Assembly (NCBI GenBank): GCA_016709225.1
Contig: JADJEE010000001.1
Coordinates: 1,550,001 to 1,614,000 of the forward strand
Source of the DNA: Deltaproteobacteria bacterium
GTDB lineage: Bacteria > Myxococcota_A > Polyangia > Nannocystales > Nannocystaceae
Reading direction: 5' to 3'
Length of the DNA: 64,000 bases
Of the stretch, positions 7,951 through 17,198 are shown piece by piece. The translations under genes were made by a program, and so were the position numbers. Positions within the stretch are counted from its first letter, which is position 1. Every line of letters begins with the position of its first letter. A model generated the notes under the pieces. The model saw nothing but the letters and a program-made list of their open reading frames with translations, had not been told where the DNA came from and did no database searches.

Positions 7951-9179
7951 CGCGGGCACCGTGGCGGCCGCTCGCGGTCGTGCTCGCGTTCGCCGGCGCG
8001 GGCCTGTCGCCCTCGCGCGCCCGCACCGACGACCAGGTGCGCGCAGCCGTCACCTACTTCGCCGAGCCCGCGCCCAACACCAACCTCAACGTCGTCCACC
8101 CCCAGGTCAGCTATGCGCAGGACTTCGGCGAGCACGTCGGCCTCGGGGTCGGCTACGACGCCGACGTGGTCTCGGGCGCGACGCCGCAGATCTTCGGCGT
8201 CGACGCGGTGAGTGCCGCGACCAAGTTCGACGACGTGCGCCACAACGGCAGCCTCGCGCTGCGCTTGCTGAGCGAGTACGCGACGCTGCGGGTGAGCGGC
8301 GGCTTCGCCGGCGAGAGCGACTACCGCTCTGGCACGGTCTCGGCCGGGATGACCGCCGATCTGTTCGACCGCAACTCGCAGCTGGCCATCGACTACACGC
8401 ACAACTTCGATCAGGTCTGCGACGCCAACAACGACGCCAACCAGGAGCTGCTCGAGCTCCGCGCGCTCGACAGCTCCGATCAGTGCTTCGAGAAGGGCAG
8501 CGCGACCACGACCACACGCAAGCTCGCGATCGACACCGCCGCGATGTCGTGGACGCAGGTGGTCACGCCGTGGTTCCTGCTGCAGCTCGGCGCGAACGGC
8601 CAGTCGCTGCGCGGCTTCCAGGCCAATCCCTACCGCCAGGTGCTGCTGGGCGAGCGGGCGGTGCAGGAGCACGTGCCCGGGGTCCGCAACCGCGTCGCGC
8701 CGTTCGCCCGGGCCAAGTTCGCGCTCAAGCCCGTGCGCGGCTCGATCGAGGCCGACGTGCGGGGCTACTTCGACTCGTGGTCGGTGAAGGCGCTGACCGC
8801 CGAGATCGCCTACGAGATGTACATCGCGCGGCCGATCACGATCCGCGCACGCGCGCGCTGGCACGTGCAGGACTCGGCGCTGTTCTACCGCGACGGCAAC
8901 CTGTACGCGTCGAGCGGCCCCATCGGTAGCTACTGGACCGGCGACCGCGAGCTGAGCGCGTTGTTCAACTCGGTCTACGGCGCCAAGGCGACCTACACCA
9001 TCAAGGCCCGCGACAAGCAGTTCCTGCGCTTCATCGACGCGTTCGTCATCTCGGCAAAGGCCGATCTCATCTTCTATCGGTCGCGCACCGACAACCCCGA
9101 GTTCTCGCCCAATTTCGACCGCACCAAGGGCCTGCTCGACGCGGTGGTGATCCAGGCCCAGGCCGGCTTCGATTTCTGA
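7941..9179 (+). CDS. DUF3570 outer-membrane protein
   Basis: A 412-residue exported protein of the DUF3570 family: signal peptide, then VRAAVTYFAEPAPNTNLNVV, DVVSGATP and a long series of amphipathic beta strands ending QAQAGFDF. The architecture is that of an outer-membrane beta-barrel. DUF3570 and DUF4266 usually occur in an operon with ApbE (FMN transferase) and a thioredoxin-like protein; neither is present here, and instead an SH3-barrel and a CX4CH lipoprotein lie upstream. GTG 7941 overlaps the DUF4266 stop. Function is unknown; a role in extracytoplasmic redox or metal handling is inferred from neighbours in other genomes. Confidence 0.82.
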   Translation: MQLTRAPWRPLAVVLAFAGAGLSPSRARTDDQVRAAVTYFAEPAPNTNLNVVHPQVSYAQDFGEHVGLGVGYDADVVSGATPQIFGVDAVSAATKFDDVRHNGSLALRLLSEYATLRVSGGFAGESDYRSGTVSAGMTADLFDRNSQLAIDYTHNFDQVCDANNDANQELLELRALDSSDQCFEKGSATTTTRKLAIDTAAMSWTQVVTPWFLLQLGANGQSLRGFQANPYRQVLLGERAVQEHVPGVRNRVAPFARAKFALKPVRGSIEADVRGYFDSWSVKALTAEIAYEMYIARPITIRARARWHVQDSALFYRDGNLYASSGPIGSYWTGDRELSALFNSVYGAKATYTIKARDKQFLRFIDAFVISAKADLIFYRSRTDNPEFSPNFDRTKGLLDAVVIQAQAGFDF

Positions 9180-9190
9180 CGGCAACGAAG

Positions 9191-9877
9191 ATGGCCGATC
9201 GTCCCCAGCGGCGTCCCACCCCGGGCACCACCACTCCACTTCCGGCGACTTCGGTCGATGGCACGCAGGTGGGGGCGCGTCGTCGACCCCGGGGCTACCT
9301 CGGCTCCGGCCACGAGACCATCGGCTCCGACATCCTCGCGGTGCCGGCGGCGCTCGAGCACCTCGGACGCGAGGGTCGCCTCGGGCCACGCAACCTGCTC
9401 GAGCAGATCCTCGGCGCCGAGCGCCGCGCCGCACTCGAGCGCATCCGCGCCGACGGTTGGTATCCGATCGAAGAGCTGCTCGCGTTGACCGACGTGCTCG
9501 ACGCGCGCATCGGTGCGTTCGGGCTGCGCCGGGTCGGGCGCACGCTGTTCCAGCTGTCCCATGCCGAGCGCACCGCCGCCGCGCTGGGCTGCGGACGCGA
9601 CGTGGTGTTCGGCATCGACGGCATGTACCACCACGCCAACCGCGGGCGCGACATCGGCGGGTGGATGCTGCTCGACGTCGACGACGCCCGCGCGACCCTC
9701 GAGAAGACCACGCCGCACCACTGCGCCGTCGAAGAGGGCATCCTCGCCGAGGCACTCGCGACCGTCGGTTGCCGCGCGGTGGTGTCGCAGCGGCAGTGCT
9801 TTCGCGAGGGCCACGATCTGTGTGTGTTCGAGGTGCAGTGCGTCGGCGGGCGTTGGGCGCCCGACGACGACGACTGA
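9191..9877 (+). CDS. V4R-like small-ligand domain protein (tentative)
   Basis: A 228-residue soluble protein without signal peptide. After a low-complexity N-terminus, residues 85-225 show WYPIEELLALTDVLD and then GRTLFQLSHAE. Near the end comes CRAVVSQRQCFREGHDLCVF, a Cys-rich tail with hydrophobic alternation recalling the G-x2-C-x-F ending of V4R / XylR-type ligand-binding domains. Myxobacteria hold many such stand-alone domains. The assignment is by pattern only. It follows DUF3570 by 11 bp on the same strand and may be its last operon member; it converges on the protease gene. Confidence 0.4.
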   Translation: MADRPQRRPTPGTTTPLPATSVDGTQVGARRRPRGYLGSGHETIGSDILAVPAALEHLGREGRLGPRNLLEQILGAERRAALERIRADGWYPIEELLALTDVLDARIGAFGLRRVGRTLFQLSHAERTAAALGCGRDVVFGIDGMYHHANRGRDIGGWMLLDVDDARATLEKTTPHHCAVEEGILAEALATVGCRAVVSQRQCFREGHDLCVFEVQCVGGRWAPDDDD

Positions 9878-9892
9878 CCTCCGAACCCGGCG

Positions 9893-11185
9893 TCACTGCG
9901 GACGATCGATGTCGAGCCGGTAGTTGCCGCTGCCGGCGTACGACTTGACGATCCAGGCGTAGTAGCCCGGTGCACCCGGGTACGTGATCGACTCGTCGGG
10001 CGCACCGGTGGTGGCCGACGCGACCGTGGCCCAGCCACCGTTTTGCCAGCGGTAGAGGTAGAGGTCGAAGTCGACCCCGTTGGGACCATCGAGCGTCGCG
10101 AGGTGGTTCCCCGAACTCTGGCTCTGGTACCACGTGCCGCCGGGCTGCACGTCGCTGTCGCCGGCGCCGGTCAGCGTGCCCGTCACGCTCTGGCAGCCCG
10201 GGCATGCCGGCGGCGGCGGCTCACCGCCGCCGTCGTCGCCGAACGGATCGCCACAGGCATCGCTGGCGCCCGAGAGCGGCCCACCGCTGCAGCCGTTGGC
10301 CCACGTGCCGCTGCCGACCCCGGGTGTCAGCGGGAACTCGCCGCAGTCCGCGGTGGGGTTCCAGCTGCCGTCGGCGTCGTGGCACGGCGTGAGGTCGACG
10401 CCGGTGGTGCTCTCGAACCACGCGATGCCGCGATGCATCTGCGAGTAGTAGCCGCCGCCGCCACAGGCTCCGCCATACGAGGTGATGCCGAACACCCGCC
10501 AGCTGCCGTCGGCGATCTGCATGAACACCGGGCCGCCCGAGTCGCCCTGACAGGTGTCCTTGCCGCCACCACCGACGAAGACCTCGTGCTGCGCGCTGAT
10601 GCTGCCGATCGTCGAGTTGACGTAGCGCTTGATGCCGTAGGCGCCGTTGTTGGCCTCGCCGAAGCCGACCATCGTGACGGCCTTGCCCGCGGTGATCTCG
10701 TCGGTGTCGCAGCCCATCGCGATCGGCACGATCGGCACGTCGGTGACCGCCTGCGCCAGCTTGCACACCGCGAAGTCGTTGCCGCCCCCCGGCCCGCCGC
10801 CGGGATACGTCTGGCAGAACGAGGTTGGCACGTTGCGGCCGGGCCCGCTCGAAATCTTCTCGCCCAGGCGCACCGAGGTGTAGTTCGTGCCGCAGTGTGC
10901 CGCGTAGATCACGACCTCGGGGTGCACCAGCGTGCCCGTGCACGCGCCACCCAGCTCGACGGTCGTGGGCCAACCGCACGAACCCACCGGCACGCCGCCG
11001 TAGATGCGAGATTCTTCGCCTTCGGGCGTGCCGCCCGGCAGCTCGCCCTCGGGCGCGTCGCCGTCCCAGGCCGCCTCGCCACGGTTGTCGAGATCCTCGG
11101 CCGTGCACGCGCTCGCGAGCGCGAGGCCGACCGCGAGTGCAGCGACGCCGAGCGTCGTGCCGTCGCTACGCACCCATCGGTGCAT
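9893..11185 (-). CDS. secreted trypsin-like serine protease with C-terminal PPC-like domain
   Basis: A 430-residue S1 peptidase. The N-terminal leader (hydrophobic to LALASAC) fits a lipoprotein or secretion signal, followed by an acidic propeptide-like linker and the chymotrypsin-type start RIYGG at residues 60-64. The catalytic triad is intact: His97 in AAHC, Asp137 in NDFAV, Ser216 in GDSGGP. After residue 320 a Gly/Pro linker leads to about 90 residues (YQSQSSGNHLATLDGPNGVD and following strands) like a bacterial pre-peptidase C-terminal domain, common in secreted myxobacterial proteases. Start is ATG 11185; an in-frame ATG at 11245 would add 20 residues ahead of the leader. Confidence 0.85.
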   Translation of the reverse strand: MHRWVRSDGTTLGVAALAVGLALASACTAEDLDNRGEAAWDGDAPEGELPGGTPEGEESRIYGGVPVGSCGWPTTVELGGACTGTLVHPEVVIYAAHCGTNYTSVRLGEKISSGPGRNVPTSFCQTYPGGGPGGGNDFAVCKLAQAVTDVPIVPIAMGCDTDEITAGKAVTMVGFGEANNGAYGIKRYVNSTIGSISAQHEVFVGGGGKDTCQGDSGGPVFMQIADGSWRVFGITSYGGACGGGGYYSQMHRGIAWFESTTGVDLTPCHDADGSWNPTADCGEFPLTPGVGSGTWANGCSGGPLSGASDACGDPFGDDGGGEPPPPACPGCQSVTGTLTGAGDSDVQPGGTWYQSQSSGNHLATLDGPNGVDFDLYLYRWQNGGWATVASATTGAPDESITYPGAPGYYAWIVKSYAGSGNYRLDIDRPQ

Positions 11186-11786
11186 GCCCCTCGATGCTGC
11201 GCAACCCGATTGCAGGTTGGGCAAGTTGCCAAGTCGATTTGCCATGTCGAGCGCCCTCTTCGTTGGTGGTGACAGCGTTGGTCACCCCACCCCAGCCGAG
11301 CGCAACATAGACCCCTCATCGATACATGCACGCGTTTTCGCCATGCGCGAAGAACTTCGCGGTGACATCGCGAACGAACGCGCGACACGGTGCTACATCG
11401 CCGCATGCATTCGCGCGCTCGCGTCGTAGCCCATCGCACGCACGCGACACGACGATGCACGCACGCGCAAGCGATCCAGTTGCAGCGAGCAAGCGCGTGC
11501 ACGGGTGGCAGCATTGCGTGTGAACGCAGCGACCGTGGTGGCTCCCACGCTCGCGGCGATCGAGCGCTGCGATCACCCGGTTCGCGGACGCGATCGAGGG
11601 CCGCGACGGCGATCCTCGGCGGGTGATCGGCCGCAACGGATCTCGCGAGCTTCGCCCGCGCGAGGCCTGTCGAAGCGCGAGGTGAACCTGCGATTCCCCA
11701 CGGGTAGCGACCGACGCGCGCGGGCACGGGGCCGACGCGTCCGCTCCGACCGGGTGCATGCGTCGGGCACGGGCACGCGCACGGAG
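11186..11786. other. non-coding stretch
   Basis: No convincing gene is seen in these 600 bases; open frames here are short or lack protein-like composition. Visible elements are a hyphenated dyad GCGAAG-AA-CTTCGC at 11347-11360 and two direct copies of GCACGCACGCG at 11436-11446 and 11457-11467, spaced 21 bp (two helical turns). The protease promoter should lie in the left part, near 11186-11330. Confidence 0.6.
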
Positions 11787-11827
11787 CGGGGTGTCCGGAA
11801 GAACGCTTCGCGTGCTTCCGCACCCCG
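11787..11827 (-). terminator. hairpin directly after polA stop
   Basis: Arms 11787-11801 and 11815-11827 pair as CGGGGTG (tc bulge) CGGAAG with CTTCCGCACCCCG, leaving a 13-base loop. It starts at the base after the polA stop codon. There is no T-run on either strand, so it is a terminator-like or RNA-stabilising hairpin rather than a textbook intrinsic terminator. Confidence 0.6.
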
Positions 11828-14653
11828 CTAGCCCTTGCAGGCGGCCCAGCTGCGGCCCCAGCCGGCCTCGACCGACAGCGGCACCGACAGCGTCACGGCG
11901 TCCTGCATGAGCGGCTTGGCCAGCGCGACCAGCTCGTCGACGCGCCGCTCGTCGCACTCGAAGATGAGCTCGTCGTGGACCGTGAGCAGCATCTGCGCCC
12001 ACGGCTCGTGCTCGAGGCGGCGCTCGACGGCGATCATCGCGAGCTTGAGGATGTCGGCCGCACTGCCCTGGATCGGCGTGTTGCGAGCGATGCGCTCGCC
12101 GTAGCTGCGCGACGGCCCCCGCATGCCCAGCTCCGGGATCCGCCGCTTCCGGCCGAGGATGGTCTCGGCATAGCCCTTGGCCGACGCGATCGTGATGAGC
12201 TCGCGCATGTAGCGATCGACCCCGGGCACGCGCTCGAAGTAGGCCCGGATGTAGCTGCCGGCCTTGCCGCGGGGGATGCCCAGCTGCTGCGCCAGACCGA
12301 ACGCAGTCTGGCCGTAGACCACGCCGAAGTTGACCGCCTTCGCGATCCGCCGCTGCTCGTCGGAGACCTCGTGCTCGCCGACGCCGAAGACCTCGGCGGC
12401 GGTGCGCCGGTGGACGTCGACGCCCTCGACGAAGGCCGACACGAGGTTGGGGTCGCCCGAGAGGTGGGCGAGGATCCGCAGCTCGATCTGCGAGTAGTCG
12501 AGCGCGACCAGCATGCGTCCTGGCGGGGCCACGAACGCCTCGCGGATGCGCTTGCCCTCGGCGGTGCGAATGGGGATGTTCTGCAGGTTGGGGTCGGCGC
12601 TCGACAGCCGCCCGGTGGCCGCGACCGCCTGGTGGAAGCTGGTGCGCAGGCGCGAGGTCGCCGGGTCGACCAACGCCGGCAACGTATCGAGGTAGGTGCC
12701 CTTCAGCTTGGTCAGGCTGCGGTAGGTCAGGATGTCGACCACGATGGGGTCGAGTAGCGCGAGTTCCTCGAGCGCCTTGGCGTCGGTGGTGAAGCCGGTC
12801 TTGGTCTTGCGCGTCGGCGGCAAGCTGCGCTCCTCGAACAGCAGCTTCTGCAGCTGGATCGGCGAGTCGATGTGCACCGCGTGGCCGGCCTGCTGGTCGA
12901 CCGCGGCCTGCACGGCGGCGATCTGCGTGGCCAGATCCGCCGACTGCCGCGCGAGCTGCTCGGTGTCGACCACGATGCCGCGGGGCTCGACACGCCGCAG
13001 CACCCACGACAGCGGCATCTCGATGTCATCGACCAGCTTGCGGGCGCTGGTCGGGACGCTCGCCAGCAGCGCGGTGAAGTCGCGCACCAGCGCGCGCAGG
13101 GCCTGCACGCGCACGCCGGTCACCCGCGCGGCCTCGGGCACGTCGAGGTCGCCCGCGCGCCGTCTGCTGCGGCCCTGCCCCTTGCGCGGGCTGTCGTCGG
13201 CGACCGGCAACGTCGCGCCCAGCACGTCGTGCACCAACGCCTCGAGGTCGTGGGCGCTGCGGGCCGGATCGAGCGCGTAGGAGACCAGCATCGGATCCAT
13301 CGCGACCGCGCCCAGCGGCAGCCCCACCGACGACAACAGGTGCCCGAGGCCCTTGTGATCGTGGGCCAGCTTCTGCGGCCGGTCGGCCGCCAGCAACGGA
13401 GCCAGCAGCGCCTGCACCCGCGGAAGCGGCAGCGTCGGACCCGACACGAGATCGGCCTGGCGGTGCTGCAGCGGCACGTAGGCCACCGGGCCGTCGCCGC
13501 CCCCGAGCGCGAGGCCGATCAGCTGCGCGCGCAGCGGATCGTCGCCCTCGGCGAGCGCGTGGACGAACAGCCGCGGCTGCGCGCCCCAGGCCTCGACCAG
13601 CGCCGCGAGCCTGGCCTCGTCGTCGCCGCCGATCACGACGATCGCGTCGGGGTCGGCCTCGAAGCTGCCGCTGCGGCCGATCTCGATCGCCCCCTCGTCG
13701 ACCACCGGCACCGTGGCTGCAGCCGGGGCGCCGGCGGTGGCGCTGGCGGCCGGCCGCCGCACGGTGCTGCCGAGCTCGCGGACGATCTGCCGGAAGCCGA
13801 GCGGCTCGAAGAACTCGACCACTGCAGCTTCGTCGGCGCCAGGATCCTGCAGCTGCGGGATCGGCAGCGGCAGCGCCACGTCCTCGTGCAGCGCGACCAG
13901 GCGCCGGGACATCCGCGCGTCGTCGGCGTGGGCGACGAGCTTCTCGCGGCGCGCCTTCTGGGGGATCGCCGGTGCCGCCGCGAGCACGCCCTCGAGATCG
14001 CCGTGCTCGAGCAGCAGCGCGGCGGCGGTCTTGGGCCCGATGCCGGGCACGCCCGGCACGTTGTCGGAGCTGTCGCCGACCAACGCGAGCAGGTCGCCCA
14101 GGCGCGACGGGGGCACGCCGAACTTCTCCAGCACCTGCTGCGGGCCGACCGTCAGCGACTTCATGGTGTCGTAGAGCAGACACGCCGGCGCGGCGTCGTC
14201 GACCAGCTGCATGAGGTCCTTGTCGCCCGAGACGATCACGACGCGCAGGCCCTGGGCGCGCGCAGCCTTGGTGTAGCTGGCGATGAGATCATCGGCCTCG
14301 TAGCCGCGATCCTCCACGCGCGGGATGCCGAGCGCGTCGGTGGCCTCGCGGATCAGCGGAAACTGCGGCCGCAGATCCTCCGGCGTCGGCGCGCGCGTGG
14401 CCTTGTACTCGGCGTACATCTCGCGGCGGTGGCCATCGCCACCGGCGTCGAAGATCGCGACGACGTACTGCGGCGCGAACTCGCGGCGCACCGCCTGCAC
14501 CATGCGGCAGAAGCCGTGCACCGCGTTGACCGGACGCCCGTCCGGCGCGTTCAGCATCGGCAGCGCGTGGTAGGCCCGGAACGCGAAGTTGTAGCTGTCG
14601 AAGATGAAGAGGCTGCCGGGGCCACCCTCGGGACGCAGCGGCGCGTCGCTCAT
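11828..14653 (-). CDS. polA: DNA polymerase I
   Basis: A 941-residue PolA. Residues 1-300 are the 5'-3' exonuclease/FEN domain (LFIFDSYNFAFRAYHALPML, RGYEADDLIASY, VSGDKDLMQLV, VGDSSDNVPGVPGIGPKTA). The polymerase domain holds motif A (DYSQIELRILAHLSGD), motif B (RRIAKAVNFGVVYGQ) and motif C (LLTVHDELIFE). The middle 3'-5' exonuclease domain is present in length but its metal ligands are gone: the DTE segment reads FVHALAEGD, NLKYD reads HDHKG, and the YxxxD motif is missing. Proofreading is therefore probably lost, as in Taq or Bacillus PolA. Last gene of the lapA-lapB-permease-polA operon; its ATG overlaps the permease stop. Confidence 0.97.
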   Translation of the reverse strand: MSDAPLRPEGGPGSLFIFDSYNFAFRAYHALPMLNAPDGRPVNAVHGFCRMVQAVRREFAPQYVVAIFDAGGDGHRREMYAEYKATRAPTPEDLRPQFPLIREATDALGIPRVEDRGYEADDLIASYTKAARAQGLRVVIVSGDKDLMQLVDDAAPACLLYDTMKSLTVGPQQVLEKFGVPPSRLGDLLALVGDSSDNVPGVPGIGPKTAAALLLEHGDLEGVLAAAPAIPQKARREKLVAHADDARMSRRLVALHEDVALPLPIPQLQDPGADEAAVVEFFEPLGFRQIVRELGSTVRRPAASATAGAPAAATVPVVDEGAIEIGRSGSFEADPDAIVVIGGDDEARLAALVEAWGAQPRLFVHALAEGDDPLRAQLIGLALGGGDGPVAYVPLQHRQADLVSGPTLPLPRVQALLAPLLAADRPQKLAHDHKGLGHLLSSVGLPLGAVAMDPMLVSYALDPARSAHDLEALVHDVLGATLPVADDSPRKGQGRSRRRAGDLDVPEAARVTGVRVQALRALVRDFTALLASVPTSARKLVDDIEMPLSWVLRRVEPRGIVVDTEQLARQSADLATQIAAVQAAVDQQAGHAVHIDSPIQLQKLLFEERSLPPTRKTKTGFTTDAKALEELALLDPIVVDILTYRSLTKLKGTYLDTLPALVDPATSRLRTSFHQAVAATGRLSSADPNLQNIPIRTAEGKRIREAFVAPPGRMLVALDYSQIELRILAHLSGDPNLVSAFVEGVDVHRRTAAEVFGVGEHEVSDEQRRIAKAVNFGVVYGQTAFGLAQQLGIPRGKAGSYIRAYFERVPGVDRYMRELITIASAKGYAETILGRKRRIPELGMRGPSRSYGERIARNTPIQGSAADILKLAMIAVERRLEHEPWAQMLLTVHDELIFECDERRVDELVALAKPLMQDAVTLSVPLSVEAGWGRSWAACKG

Positions 14654-15960
14654 CGCGGCGGCTCCCGCAGCGCCGGTGCCGGCACCAGGTCGTGCTCACC
14701 GCTGAACACCGGCGAGTGGCGCCGCGCCTGCAGGAACATGGTCTGCACGATGCTCATGACCGGGATCGCCAGCAACGCGCCGACCAGGCCGAACACGTGC
14801 TCGCCCGCGATGAGCGCGAACACCACGATGACGGGATGGATCTCGGCGGAGTCGCCGATGATCTTGGGATTGAGCACGTTGGCCTCGAGCAGGTGGATGC
14901 CGACGATCCACGCCAGGATGCCCAGCGCAGGGCCGAGCTGCGGCCCGGACTCCCCCGAGACCATCGCGATGACGATGATGGGGATCGACGACAGAATGGT
15001 GCCGAAGATCGGGATCAGGCTGAACATCCCGGCCATGACCCCGAGCAAGAAGCTGTACTTGATGCCGAAGATGATGAGGCCGATGAAGGTCAGCGCGCCG
15101 TTGACCAGGCAGATGAGCAGCTGCCCGCGCACGACCCCACCCAGGCCCTTGTCCATGCCGCGCCACAGCTCGTCGAAGCCGGGGCGGAACTCGGCCGGCA
15201 CCAACGAGCGCACGAAGCGGGTCACGCGGGCGAGGTCGACCAGCGCGAAGCCACCGATCATGAAGGTGATGACGAAGCTGGTGAGGAAGCCGGCCACGCC
15301 CTTCACCAGCGCCTGGATCGCGGGGCCGATGAAGCCGGTGAGATCCTCGGCGCGGGCCGCCAGCAGCTCGCGGACCTCCTTGCTGATGTCGGCGCGCGGC
15401 TCGACCGCGGTCGACGGCGCGCCGATGACCCAGCTGCCGTCGTCGCTGCCGCGGGCCTGCAGCTGCACCCCCTCGAGGTCGATGGTCCAGCCGCCGTCGG
15501 GCAGCGGGTGCGCGACGATCTCGGTCGCGGGATGGACCGCCGGGGCGCCATCGACCGGCGGCAGCACGGCGCCGAAGGTGGCTTCGATCCACGCCGACGC
15601 GCGCGGCAGGTAGACCTCGTTGATCTCGGCGATCGTCGCCGGCAGGCTGTCGCGCAGGCGCGCGAGATCCTTGACCACCGCCGGCAGCAACAGGCCGAAG
15701 AACCCCGCCAGCAGGCTGAGGATCACGACGTAGCAGCACACCACCGCCAGCACGCGGCCGACTCGCGGCTGCAGGCGCGCGACGATCGGGGCCAGCAGGT
15801 ACACGATGAGGAACGCGAACACGAACGGCAGCAGGATGCCGCGGAACAACACCAGCACCGCGAGCACGAACAACAGGTAGCCCCACAGGCGCCAGAACCG
15901 GCGCGCGGTGGTCCACAGGGTCTCCGACCGCTTGGGTGCGGCGACTGGCGTCTCGTCCAC
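14650..15960 (-). CDS. AI-2E family transporter (PerM/YdiK-like permease)
   Basis: A 436-residue inner-membrane protein of the AI-2E/UPF0118 family. Paired N-terminal membrane helices (YLLFVLAVLVLFRGILLPFV and the VCCYVVILSLLAGFFGLLLP region) are followed by a soluble insert and C-terminal helices with FSLIPIFGTILSSIPIIVIA and LNPKIIGDSAEIHPVIVVF, both typical of the family. The insert near residues 125-205, with a GWTIDLEGV beta segment, is longer than in E. coli homologues. Start is taken as GTG 15960, preceded by GGAAAG; the frame is open further upstream but would run into lapB. Substrate is unknown; family members include Na+/H+ antiporters and putative autoinducer exporters. Confidence 0.82.
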   Translation of the reverse strand: MDETPVAAPKRSETLWTTARRFWRLWGYLLFVLAVLVLFRGILLPFVFAFLIVYLLAPIVARLQPRVGRVLAVVCCYVVILSLLAGFFGLLLPAVVKDLARLRDSLPATIAEINEVYLPRASAWIEATFGAVLPPVDGAPAVHPATEIVAHPLPDGGWTIDLEGVQLQARGSDDGSWVIGAPSTAVEPRADISKEVRELLAARAEDLTGFIGPAIQALVKGVAGFLTSFVITFMIGGFALVDLARVTRFVRSLVPAEFRPGFDELWRGMDKGLGGVVRGQLLICLVNGALTFIGLIIFGIKYSFLLGVMAGMFSLIPIFGTILSSIPIIVIAMVSGESGPQLGPALGILAWIVGIHLLEANVLNPKIIGDSAEIHPVIVVFALIAGEHVFGLVGALLAIPVMSIVQTMFLQARRHSPVFSGEHDLVPAPALREPPR

Positions 15961-16007
15961 GGGTGTGTGCTGCTTTCCGGTTTGGCGAAGGTCGGTGTCG
16001 GAGGTGG

Positions 16008-17198
16008 TCAGGCGCGGGCATCGGGGGCCCGCAGGCCGGCCCGGGGCGCGACCTGGGTCTGCAGGCCTGCGCGGGTGGTGCCCTGGATCGAGAAGCTGTC
16101 CCACGCGCCGCAGTGATCGCAGCGGTAGCGAAAGCGCGGCGCATGGGCGCCGCAGCGGCCGCAAACCAGCGCGGGTGCATCAACGTCGCGCATGGCGGCG
16201 TCGCGGGCCGCATCACGCTGGCCGCGGGCGAGCCGCTGCCGCACCAACGCGAGCGTCGCGGCGGCACTGCTGGCGGCGACGCGCTCGAGCGCCGCGGCGG
16301 CGTGCTCGGGGTGCTGGCGCGCGACGTACTCGGCCAGCGCGCACACCAGCTCGGTCGACGCGGTGGCTCGCAGGGTCGCGAGCATGCGCTCGAGCAGATC
16401 CTCGACCGGGCCGTGCTCCGTGGCCCAACGCCAGGCCTCGGGCACGATGGTGTGGGCCCCCGCGGGGCTGGCCTCCCACGCGCGCTGCCACGCCTCGAGT
16501 GCGAGCTGGCGATCACCGGCGGCCGACTCGATGCGCGCGCGGGTGACCCACACGTGGCCGCTATCGCCGGCCAGCTCGACGGCACGCTCGGCGAGCTTGC
16601 GGGCCTTGCGGTCGTCGCCCTCGGCGAGCGCGACCGCGGCCTGCCCCGCCAGCGCGTGGCCGCGGCCGATGCGACTGTCGCGACGACGTCGACCTTCGAC
16701 CAGCTTCTCGTGACGCTCCCACGCGGCGGCCGCCCGCTCCCACGCGCCGGCGTGCTCGAGCGCGACCGCCAGCGACTCGAGGGTCGCGACCGAGCGCGGC
16801 GCGAGACTGATCGCCCGCACCAACGCTCCGACCGCGCTGCGCTCGTTGCCCTGCGCGAGCAGATCGCGACCGAGACCGACCAGTGCCGCCACGCGCTGCT
16901 CGGGCGGCAGCGTCGCCGAGGCCAGCACGGTGCGGTGGATGGCCTTGGCGCGCTCGATGCGACCGCGTCGGCGGTCGAGGGCGGCCAGCGCCAGGAACAC
17001 GGTCGCGTCGCCGGGTTCGGTCTCCGCGACCTGCTCGAGCTCGAGCGCGACGTTCTCGAGATCGCCCTCGGCGAGCTCGTAGAGCACGCGCGAACGCTTG
17101 GCGAGACTGTCGAGCGCACGGCGCTTGGGCGCGGCCAGCACCCAGCCCCCGGCAAAGCCCGCGAGTGCGGTCAGCAACGCGACCAGCAGCGTGATCAT
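16008..17198 (-). CDS. lapB: LapB-like TPR protein with rubredoxin-type metal knuckle
   Basis: A 396-residue protein with the LapB (YciM) layout: an N-terminal membrane anchor (MITLLVALLTALAGFAGGWV), TPR repeats over residues 40-330, and a C-terminal zinc/iron knuckle with CxxC pairs at Cys346/349 and Cys360/363 (CGRCGAH, CDHCGAW). In E. coli LapB controls LpxC turnover and LPS assembly. The upstream gene encodes a LapA-like membrane protein, as in enterobacteria, and overlaps it by 4 bp, supporting orthology. The C-terminal 30 residues after the knuckle are an extra tail. Confidence 0.85.
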   Translation of the reverse strand: MITLLVALLTALAGFAGGWVLAAPKRRALDSLAKRSRVLYELAEGDLENVALELEQVAETEPGDATVFLALAALDRRRGRIERAKAIHRTVLASATLPPEQRVAALVGLGRDLLAQGNERSAVGALVRAISLAPRSVATLESLAVALEHAGAWERAAAAWERHEKLVEGRRRRDSRIGRGHALAGQAAVALAEGDDRKARKLAERAVELAGDSGHVWVTRARIESAAGDRQLALEAWQRAWEASPAGAHTIVPEAWRWATEHGPVEDLLERMLATLRATASTELVCALAEYVARQHPEHAAAALERVAASSAAATLALVRQRLARGQRDAARDAAMRDVDAPALVCGRCGAHAPRFRYRCDHCGAWDSFSIQGTTRAGLQTQVAPRAGLRAPDARA

